From Candidatus Colwellbacteria bacterium GWA2_46_10 (GTDB taxonomy: Bacteria; Patescibacteriota; Minisyncoccia; UBA6257; Colwellbacteraceae), in assembly GCA_001817635.1 (NCBI GenBank), contig MHIS01000016.1:27451-34776 (forward strand): a stretch of 7,326 nucleotides of DNA, in the 5' to 3' direction. Positions 1 through 4,712 of this stretch are shown here, one piece after another. The first letter of the stretch is position 1. Each line of letters begins with the position of its first letter. Under the pieces are notes generated by a model, which had not been told where the DNA came from, made no database searches, and worked only from the letters and a program-made list of their open reading frames with translations. The position numbers were made by a program, and so were the translations under genes.

Positions 1-431
1 TCAATTTCAAAACATCTAGGGGCGGAGATGTCTTCTAGGTTAATGGCTCCAAAGGTGGGGGAGAGTATCTTTACGGTGCGTATTATCTCTTTTGCATCTT
101 GGGTTGCAAGACAGATGGGGAAAGCGTCTATCCCGGCGAATTCTTTAAATATCACTGCCTTTCCCTCCATTACGGGAAGCGCTGCCTCGGGACCCACATT
201 GCCAAGACCGAGGACTGCGCTACCGTCCGTTATCACGGCGACAGAGTTTCCCTTGATGGTGTACTTATAAACGGCGTTGATGTCCTTTGCGATCGCCTTG
301 ACTGGCTCCGCCACACCTGGGGTGTACGCCAGAGATAGATTCTTTTTGTTCTTGAGATTTACCTTGGAAACAACTTTCAGTTTCCCGCGAAGGTTTCTGT
401 GAAAATCGAGAGATTCTTTTGAGATATTCAC
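1..431 (-). CDS. NAD(P)-dependent malic enzyme, N-terminal part (cut by window edge)
   Basis: This is the first 143 codons of a cytoplasmic malic enzyme, which oxidatively decarboxylates malate to pyruvate while reducing NAD(P). The sequence shows the YTPGVAEP motif (residues 36-43, Tyr36 being the likely catalytic tyrosine), TDGSAVLGLGNVGP (68-81), GKAVIFKEFAGID (90-102, with the catalytic Lys91) and NLEDISAP (131-138, with metal-binding Glu133 and Asp134). These are hallmarks of the compact bacterial malic enzyme family, whose members usually run to about 380-480 residues, so roughly two thirds of the gene lies beyond position 1. The start is taken as GTG at 431-429, because a strong extended -10 box ends six bases upstream and predicts transcription starting on that G. 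There is no Shine-Dalgarno sequence. Cofactor preference (NAD or NADP) cannot be judged, as the Rossmann domain is missing. Confidence 0.93.
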   Translation of the reverse strand, partial: MNISKESLDFHRNLRGKLKVVSKVNLKNKKNLSLAYTPGVAEPVKAIAKDINAVYKYTIKGNSVAVITDGSAVLGLGNVGPEAALPVMEGKAVIFKEFAGIDAFPICLATQDAKEIIRTVKILSPTFGAINLEDISAPRCFEI

Positions 432-437
432 AAGGGG

Positions 438-467
438 ATTATAACATCTTCATTTTTAAGATAACAA
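438..467 (-). promoter_or_regulatory. Extended -10 promoter of the malic enzyme gene
   Basis: On the minus strand a perfect TATAAT (443-438) is preceded by TG at 446-445 (extended -10, TGTTATAAT). An 18-bp spacer separates it from TTGTTA (467-462), a 4/6 match to the -35 consensus. The expected start of transcription, seven bases downstream of the box, is position 431, the first base of the GTG start codon. The mRNA is therefore predicted to be leaderless. Confidence 0.75.
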
Positions 468-489
468 AAGCACCCGATTCAGGGGTGCC
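458..489 (-). terminator. Rho-independent terminator after the zinc-ribbon gene
   Basis: Read on the minus strand, GCACCC (488-483) and GGGTGC (475-470) form a 6-bp GC-rich stem around a 7-nt loop. The stem can be lengthened by a G-U and A-U pairs, and it is followed by TTTTGTTATCTT. It lies 18 bp after the stop of the zinc-ribbon gene, so it should end that transcript. Its T-tract overlaps the -35 element of the downstream malic enzyme promoter, so terminator and promoter are packed together. Confidence 0.75.
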
Positions 490-506
490 TTTGTATTGAC
501 GGATGC

Positions 507-683
507 CTAGCGTCTGAAGTCCTGGCGTCTCTGGCGGTGACAATCCCGACAAAGAAGCTGGTCCAGTCGGCTAGGGTCTGGCTCAAAAGGAAGCTCCTTG
601 ATCTCGGCACCGCACTTCCCACAAGTCCAGTTGCCTTGAACCATCTTCCTCTCAAAGCTGTCTCCGCGTCTTTCGTCTGCCAC
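507..683 (-). CDS. Small zinc-ribbon protein, CxxC-x20-CxxC type
   Basis: The product is a very small protein of unknown role. Its C-terminal 45 residues hold GNWTCGKCG, then a segment containing ELPFEPDP, then LLCRDCHRQRR. Two CxxC knuckles separated by 20 residues make a single zinc-ribbon-like site. Tiny proteins of this type, with the conserved GNW-C and LPFEP signatures, recur in Patescibacteria, and related CxxC-x17-CxxC domains exist elsewhere. The basic tail and small size suggest nucleic acid or ribosome association, but that is a guess. Start choice is uncertain. The frame is open up to a GTG at 770, but that lies upstream of the apparent promoter (759-788), whose transcript would begin near 752. 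GTG at 683 (58 aa, used here) or ATG at 644 (45 aa, preceded by AGAGGAAG) are better. A terminator follows the stop. Confidence 0.72.
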   Translation of the reverse strand: MADERRGDSFERKMVQGNWTCGKCGAEIKELPFEPDPSRLDQLLCRDCHRQRRQDFRR

Positions 684-758
684 TTTGCTCAAAGTATTTA
701 TCGAACCTTTTTCGAGCGAAGCGGCCTTGTGTTTGCCATCTTTAACTCGAACGAGAAA

Positions 759-788
759 AGTATAGCGCACGGAGTTGAGAGTTGTCTA
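759..788 (-). promoter_or_regulatory. Sigma-70-type promoter of the zinc-ribbon gene
   Basis: On the minus strand TAGACA (788-783, 5/6 match to TTGACA) and TATACT (764-759, 5/6 match to TATAAT) are separated by 18 bp. Transcription would start near 752, giving a leader of about 69 nt to GTG 683 or 108 nt to ATG 644. Unlike the other promoters in this window, it is not placed for leaderless expression. It lies back to back with the promoter of the 808 operon. Confidence 0.55.
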
Positions 789-790
789 TA

Positions 791-799
791 TGGTATAAT
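791..799 (+). promoter_or_regulatory. Extended -10 promoter of the NiSOD operon
   Basis: TGGTATAAT (TG at 791-792, TATAAT at 794-799) is a perfect extended -10 element. The ATG at 808 is separated from it by eight bases, so transcription should start at about 806 and leave a leader of roughly 2 nt. No good -35 is seen at the right spacing; TTGAGA at 775-780 is only 13 bp away. The extended -10 probably carries the promoter. It would drive the four-gene operon 808-3386. Confidence 0.7.
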
Positions 800-807
800 T
801 AACCCTA

Positions 808-1743
808 ATGAATAAAACTATGTACGGCAAAATAGTGGCCATAGTGGCATTGTCCCTCATGGTCGCGGTACCTGTGTTGCCAGCCGTGGCTCAAGATGAC
901 GCAGGTACAGCAACGGATACGGTCGAAGTGGTTGAGGAGGGGAATGATACAGGAATTTTGCCCACCAACCCCTTTTATTTTATCAAAGAGTGGGGAAGGG
1001 GTTTTAGGCGCATCTTTATTGTTAACCCGGTAAAGAGGGCAGAGTTTGAGCTGCGTATTACGGACGAAAAAGCCCAAGAGCTTGAAAAGGTAAGTGAAGT
1101 CGATGGTGAAAATGAAGACGGGATAGACCGTGCCGCTCGCAACTACGAAGAGGCGGTGGCAAGGTTGAAAACACGTTTGGAGAAGGTAGGGGAGAGCTCC
1201 GAAAATCCCAATGTGCAAGAACTGTTGAATAAATTGGCCGAGAGGGCGGCGGAGCATCAAGATTTGATGGCTCGTTTGAGAACTCGCTATGAGCAATTTG
1301 AGGAATTGCGTTCACGCCTTGAGCAAGCTGGTCAGAGCGTTGGGGACGCAGTAGATTCGGTGAGAGAAGGAGTGGGGGTGGTCCAAGAGTTGCGAGAGCG
1401 CGTTCAAATGGGTGATACGGAGTTAAGGACCGAACTCAAAGAGAAGTTAGAAGAGTTCAGAGATGGAGTTACGAGAGGACGGCTTGAGATAAAAGAGAAA
1501 ATCAATGGCGAAGAAATGCGTTTTCGTTTTGAGAACAGATTGCGCATGGGAGATGACGAAGATGAGGTAGAAGATGCCGGCGACGAAAACAAAGACGAGA
1601 TAGAAGATGCTGACGATGAAGAGGACTTAGATGAAGATGAGAACGAAGATGAAGATGTAGAGGATAAGGATAACGATGATGGCAGTGGAGATGACGATAA
1701 TAATGACAGTGAGGATAGAAGCGGGAGCAGCGACGAAGATTAA
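808..1743 (+). CDS. Secreted DUF5667-like protein with highly acidic C-terminal tail
   Basis: This 311-residue protein has a Sec-type signal peptide: basic start, hydrophobic core of about residues 9-25, and AVA cleavage site before Gln29. It is probably released or held outside the membrane. Residues 49-92 (GILPTNPFYFIKEWGRGF, then a segment containing NPVKRAEFELRITDEKA) fit the pattern of DUF5667 domains, whose function is unknown. Residues 105-240 are charged and helix-prone, likely coiled coil. Residues 249-311 are a low-complexity tail in which 40 of 63 residues are Asp or Glu, with no His or Cys; such a tail could bind Ca or Mg or repel surfaces, but this is inference. It is the first gene of the NiSOD operon, its TAA overlapping the next ATG by one base (TAATG), so it is co-transcribed with the dismutase and may act at the same oxidative-stress step. 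Confidence 0.85.
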   Translation: MNKTMYGKIVAIVALSLMVAVPVLPAVAQDDAGTATDTVEVVEEGNDTGILPTNPFYFIKEWGRGFRRIFIVNPVKRAEFELRITDEKAQELEKVSEVDGENEDGIDRAARNYEEAVARLKTRLEKVGESSENPNVQELLNKLAERAAEHQDLMARLRTRYEQFEELRSRLEQAGQSVGDAVDSVREGVGVVQELRERVQMGDTELRTELKEKLEEFRDGVTRGRLEIKEKINGEEMRFRFENRLRMGDDEDEVEDAGDENKDEIEDADDEEDLDEDENEDEDVEDKDNDDGSGDDDNNDSEDRSGSSDED

Positions 1744-2183
1744 TGAAGTTTCTTAGTCTAAAGAAGGTATACGCGCATTGTGATATCCCCTGCGGGATAT
1801 ACGATCCGCACTCCGCCCAGGTGGCAGCCCTGACCGTTTTGCGGATGTTGGAGTTGCTGGGCGAGAGTGAGAATACTCATGATGTATCCAGGTATACGGC
1901 TGTTAAGGAAGAGCATGCGGAAAGGTGCAAAAGGGAAGTCAGCATTATCTGGGGAGATTTTTTCAAGGAGGAAGATTTAAGCGGTGAGCTTAACGCCCTG
2001 GTTCACAGGATCATGGAGTTGGCTTCGAAGGCTAAACAGGGGAAAGTCGTCAAACAAGGAGAAGAGTTAGTAGAGGCGGTCAATCAATTTGCGGAGGTTT
2101 TCTGGAGAAAGAAGGGGGTGAAGACTAGGCGAGTAGCAACGCCGTATAAAGTTGAGGCTCAAGTTGTGATTCCGGAACTTTAA
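1743..2183 (+). CDS. sodN: Nickel superoxide dismutase precursor (NiSOD)
   Basis: NiSOD converts superoxide to oxygen and hydrogen peroxide using a single nickel. The diagnostic nickel hook HCDIPCGIYDP lies at residues 12-22. After removal of the 11-residue leader (MKFLSLKKVYA), His12, Cys13 and Cys17 become His1, Cys2 and Cys6 of the mature enzyme, and Tyr20 becomes Tyr9. Further on, SRYTAVKEEHAE (49-60) and IIWGDFFKEEDL (68-79) match the helical body of the family. The mature chain is about 135 residues, longer than the roughly 117 of Streptomyces, because of a C-terminal extension after FW (120-121). The leader is too short and polar for a Sec signal, so the enzyme is probably cytoplasmic. 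Compared by eye with Streptomyces, mature positions 17 and 47 are Ala and His rather than Glu and Arg. The gene is flanked by one-base TAATG overlaps with the secreted protein and with its maturation peptidase fusion. Confidence 0.95.
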   Translation: MKFLSLKKVYAHCDIPCGIYDPHSAQVAALTVLRMLELLGESENTHDVSRYTAVKEEHAERCKREVSIIWGDFFKEEDLSGELNALVHRIMELASKAKQGKVVKQGEELVEAVNQFAEVFWRKKGVKTRRVATPYKVEAQVVIPEL

Positions 2184-2920
2184 TGTTCTACAAAGTGGTA
2201 GGGAAGAGTATGGAGCCCGCATACAAAGACGGATCAGTTCTTTGGGTGAGTAAGAGTGCGGTTAAGTTCGGGTTGCGGAGTGGGGATGCGGTTGTGGCTC
2301 TTGACCCTAGAGATAGGAGGTTGATTTTGAAACGTGTTACGAAGGTATCCAAAGAAGGGATTTTCTTGGAAGGAGATAACTCCACTCAAAGCACAGACAG
2401 TAGAACGTTTGGTTTAGTGCCGAAAGGCAATATAATAGGGAAAGCGATGGTTAAATTTCCTCAATGGAAAGGATGGCCAGACAAAGCGGTGCCAGCATTG
2501 GCTCTTTTGGGGTTGATTGACGCAAGTTATCTAACCTTCAAACATTTTGAGGGTGGAGAGGTGGCGTGCGGGATCATACCTGGAGTTGATTGCGATGTTG
2601 TTTTGGGGAGTATGTATTCGGAAATATTCGGTATTCCGCTGTCGCTTTTAGGAGCCCTGTACTACTTGACGGTATTGGTTCTGGGGATAGCTTACTTAAA
2701 GAGAAGAAAAAATGTGCTTTTGCAGCTTCTCTTCGGAGTTACCGCTATAGGTTTTCTTACGTCCTTGTATCTAATATATATTCAGGCATTTGTATTGAAT
2801 GCTTACTGCCCCTTTTGTATGATATCCGCCCTTACTTCAACCATACTTTTTGTGTCTTTGTGGGTTATGACAATCTCAAGAGGAAAGGTTATAATTGACG
2901 AGTCAAAGAAGAATGAGTGA
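2183..2920 (+). CDS. SodX-type NiSOD maturation peptidase fused to VKOR thiol-oxidising domain
   Basis: The protein has 245 residues in two domains. Residues 1-95 are an S26-family peptidase of the SodX type, which trims the NiSOD leader: GKSMEP with nucleophile Ser9, LILKRV with general base Lys50, and the GDN (64-66) plus STDSRTFG (70-77) box. It lacks the N-terminal anchor helix of ordinary signal peptidases. Residues 102-232 form a vitamin K epoxide reductase (VKOR) bundle with four predicted helices (about 102-119, 150-172, 179-203, 211-231), loop cysteines Cys129 and Cys137, Ser143, and the redox motif YCPFC (Cys209, Cys212). The C-x7-C spacing and the serine six residues later mirror human VKORC1 (Cys43, Cys51, Ser57). 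VKOR makes disulfides and reduces quinone. No thioredoxin domain is attached. Positive charges (LKRRKN at 172-177, both ends) predict cytoplasmic termini, with the peptidase facing NiSOD. No frameshift or stop separates the domains. Confidence 0.88.
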   Translation: MFYKVVGKSMEPAYKDGSVLWVSKSAVKFGLRSGDAVVALDPRDRRLILKRVTKVSKEGIFLEGDNSTQSTDSRTFGLVPKGNIIGKAMVKFPQWKGWPDKAVPALALLGLIDASYLTFKHFEGGEVACGIIPGVDCDVVLGSMYSEIFGIPLSLLGALYYLTVLVLGIAYLKRRKNVLLQLLFGVTAIGFLTSLYLIYIQAFVLNAYCPFCMISALTSTILFVSLWVMTISRGKVIIDESKKNE

Positions 2921-3386
2921 TATAGAGAAAAAATGGTTGGCGTTTGCTCGTATCGCCATGGGGTGGTTAATGTTCTACGCGGGCATTACGAAGATTATGG
3001 ATCCAGCTTGGAGCGCTGAAGGGTATGCGAGGAGTGCCAAAACTTTACCTGGCTTGTATACATTTTTTGCTTCTGCGGGGCAGATTGATTGGGTCAATTT
3101 TGTAAATAAATGGGGGGTGACGCTGATCGGGGTGTCGTTGATCTTGGGGATTGGCGTGAGATTGAGTTCAAGTCTGGGGGCAGTTTTAATGGTTTTTTAC
3201 TACTTGCCGGTATTGGATTTCCCCTACGCTGGAGAACATAGCTATATAGTGGACGAGCATATAATTTACGCCCTGGTAATGGTTTATTTTGCGATTGTCC
3301 GCGCGGGCCGGTTCTTCGGCCTGGAAGAATGGTTTAGTCAGACATTTTTGAAAAAGCTACCGAGGTTGCAAAAATACTGGGGTTAA
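2913..3386 (+). CDS. DoxX-family membrane protein
   Basis: This 157-residue integral membrane protein has four predicted helices at about residues 8-26, 63-82, 84-101 and 113-133. The family pattern is visible in MFYAGITKIMDPAW (20-33), in GVSLILGIGVRLS and in DEHIIYALVMVYFAIVRAGR. DoxX proteins are linked to quinone reduction (as in thiosulfate:quinone oxidoreductase) and, in Mycobacterium tuberculosis, to a membrane complex with superoxide dismutase and a thiosulfate sulfurtransferase. This copy contains no cysteine, so it cannot exchange thiols itself; a membrane or quinone-handling role alongside the VKOR domain is inference. The ATG at 2913 is used: it overlaps the previous stop by eight bases (ATGAGTGA). 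An in-frame TTG at 2895 with AGGAAAGG upstream is a possible alternative that would add six residues. It is the last gene of the operon. Confidence 0.85.
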   Translation: MSDIEKKWLAFARIAMGWLMFYAGITKIMDPAWSAEGYARSAKTLPGLYTFFASAGQIDWVNFVNKWGVTLIGVSLILGIGVRLSSSLGAVLMVFYYLPVLDFPYAGEHSYIVDEHIIYALVMVYFAIVRAGRFFGLEEWFSQTFLKKLPRLQKYWG

Positions 3387-3407
3387 CCTGGTTTGGGATG
3401 ACGCCTC

Positions 3408-4664
3408 CTAACCCAAGCGGTCGTTTTTCATGAACATTATAAGGCCTGCGTACCAGATCTTGAGAGCCCGCTTGGGGGGCATAATGGAGGTAAGGTAGTT
3501 CAGCTCTATCAGTCCCTTGAGGATCCAGCCTAGGATTCCCGATATTACCAAGGGTCCTAGTTTCACTATGGCGTACTTGCCCCCAACCGGAACTATGTAC
3601 GGATAATCCATGGGCTTAAAGTCCTTCTTAGTTTTTCCGGCGATGCTTTTGATGATGTTGGATGCGGCGATTGACCCCTCTGATATCGCAGGTCTAGCGA
3701 GCTGAGGTACGGATCCTCGGGTGCGGTTATCTTTGAAGATCGCCGAGTCTCCGATAACGTACACCTCACCCTTTAGCTTGGTACGCTTATTGAGCAACTT
3801 GGCTTTCAAGGTCTTGTCGACCTCTACACCACTATTGGTTTTCCTGAAGGGTAGGGTTTGAGTAAGGGGGTTGGCCTCTACGCCTCCTGTCCAGATCAAG
3901 ATGTCGTATCGGATACGAATATCCCCCTTGAGGGTTATCTTGTCTCCGGCAACTTTTTCAACGAGAGAATTGGTGAGAATATTCACACCTAACTTCTTCA
4001 GTCTTTTCTCGGCTTTGCGGATTACCTTCCCATCGAGCCTTGCGAGAATTTTGGGGGAAGCGTCTATGAGGGTGGTTTTGATATTACATTTTCCTCTCTC
4101 TTTCTTGAGTTCCGCGAACCATTCTTGGAGTTCCGCGGTCAACTCTACACCCGTAGAGCCCGCTCCGCAGATAACGACATTGAGGTCCCGGTCGTATTTT
4201 GTCGTATCTATCCTATCCAAAATGGCATCCCTGATGGCGAGGGCGTCGGTGAGGGTCTTTAGGGTGAAACACCTCTCCTCCATGCCTTTAATGCCGAAAT
4301 AGTTGATCTTGGCTCCAAGGGCAAAGATGAGTTGGGAGTACGGTAGGGTACCTTCGCGCTCGAGCTCGATCTGTCCTTTGCGAACGTCAATGTTTTTGAC
4401 CGTGTCCTGACGGAACTGAATATTGTACCCCTTCAAAAGTTCGGCTATGGGGTATGTGGTTACTCTTTTGAGGTCTAGGTAGTTGGCTGTTTCCTTTGAA
4501 GTGGTGGCCACCTCATAAAGGGTGGGGGTGTATGTGTGGTATGGGTTTTTGTCGATGAGGATCACTTGGTAGCCGCGCTTGGTGAGCCACTTGGTTTTCC
4601 TTCCCAACTTCATGGCGGCTCTCAATCCTCCAAATCCTGCTCCCAAGATGACTATGTTTTCCAT
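3408..4664 (-). CDS. Type II NADH dehydrogenase-like flavoprotein
   Basis: This 418-residue FAD-dependent oxidoreductase of the NDH-2 group would oxidise NADH at the inner face of the membrane without pumping protons. It has an FAD Rossmann motif GAGFGG (8-13) with Asp38 at the second strand end, TYTPTLYEVAT (44-54, the NDH-2 'PLLYEVA' region), a second NADH-binding motif GAGSTGVE (167-174), WTGG (258-261) and the FAD-closing YVIGD (302-306). A hydrophobic C-terminal stretch (about 370-395) probably anchors it. The region that reads AQxAxQ in typical NDH-2 enzymes is ARPAIS here (323-328), so both quinone-site glutamines appear replaced by Arg324 and Ser328. The physiological acceptor may therefore not be the usual quinone. 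It converges on the NiSOD operon with 21 bp between stops and has its own divergent promoter. A related NAD(P)/FAD reductase remains possible. Confidence 0.88.
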   Translation of the reverse strand: MENIVILGAGFGGLRAAMKLGRKTKWLTKRGYQVILIDKNPYHTYTPTLYEVATTSKETANYLDLKRVTTYPIAELLKGYNIQFRQDTVKNIDVRKGQIELEREGTLPYSQLIFALGAKINYFGIKGMEERCFTLKTLTDALAIRDAILDRIDTTKYDRDLNVVICGAGSTGVELTAELQEWFAELKKERGKCNIKTTLIDASPKILARLDGKVIRKAEKRLKKLGVNILTNSLVEKVAGDKITLKGDIRIRYDILIWTGGVEANPLTQTLPFRKTNSGVEVDKTLKAKLLNKRTKLKGEVYVIGDSAIFKDNRTRGSVPQLARPAISEGSIAASNIIKSIAGKTKKDFKPMDYPYIVPVGGKYAIVKLGPLVISGILGWILKGLIELNYLTSIMPPKRALKIWYAGLIMFMKNDRLG

Positions 4665-4672
4665 GTACTCCC

Positions 4673-4682
4673 ATTATACCCA
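4673..4682 (-). promoter_or_regulatory. -10 promoter element of the NDH-2-like gene
   Basis: On the minus strand a perfect TATAAT (4678-4673) is preceded by TGGG, placing a TG one base further away than in a classical extended -10. Eight bases separate the box from the ATG at 4664, so the leader would be about 2 nt. A weak -35 (ATAACA, 4702-4697) overlaps the -10 box of the divergent rmuC promoter. GGGAG between box and ATG is too close to act as a normal Shine-Dalgarno sequence. Confidence 0.65.
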
Positions 4683-4696
4683 TTTAGATACGCGGT

Positions 4697-4705
4697 TGTT
4701 ATAAT
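4697..4705 (+). promoter_or_regulatory. Extended -10 promoter of rmuC
   Basis: TGTTATAAT (TG at 4697-4698, TATAAT at 4700-4705) is a perfect extended -10, identical to that of the malic enzyme gene. Seven bases separate it from ATG 4713, so transcription is expected to start at about 4712, giving an essentially leaderless mRNA. No convincing -35 is visible; the region where it would lie (4677-4682) is occupied by the opposite-strand -10 box. Confidence 0.7.
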
Positions 4706-4712
4706 GAGGCCA

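Noticed and set aside
684..770. GTG at 770 as the start of the zinc-ribbon protein
   Set aside because: It is upstream of the likely transcription start (about 752) and within the promoter, and the added residues show no family similarity.
805..1592. Antisense open frames under the acidic protein gene
   Set aside because: They are explained by the purine-rich, biased composition of the plus-strand gene; they have no recognisable motifs and no promoter.
2895..2912. TTG start for the DoxX gene with AGGAAAGG upstream
   Set aside because: The spacing is good, but the ATG at 2913 with the common ATGAGTGA overlap is simpler and matches the usual length before helix 1. It is kept only as an alternative.
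3379..3414. Inverted repeat GGGTTA...TAACCC between the convergent DoxX and NDH-2-like genes as a two-way terminator
   Set aside because: The arms are 6 bp with a loop of over 20 nt, contain the stop codons of both genes, and are followed by no T-tract on either side.
4536..4712. Longer RmuC start extending back over the divergent gene
   Set aside because: It would overlap the NDH-2-like gene antisense, lie upstream of the promoter, and add residues unlike RmuC; the membrane helix begins right after ATG 4713.
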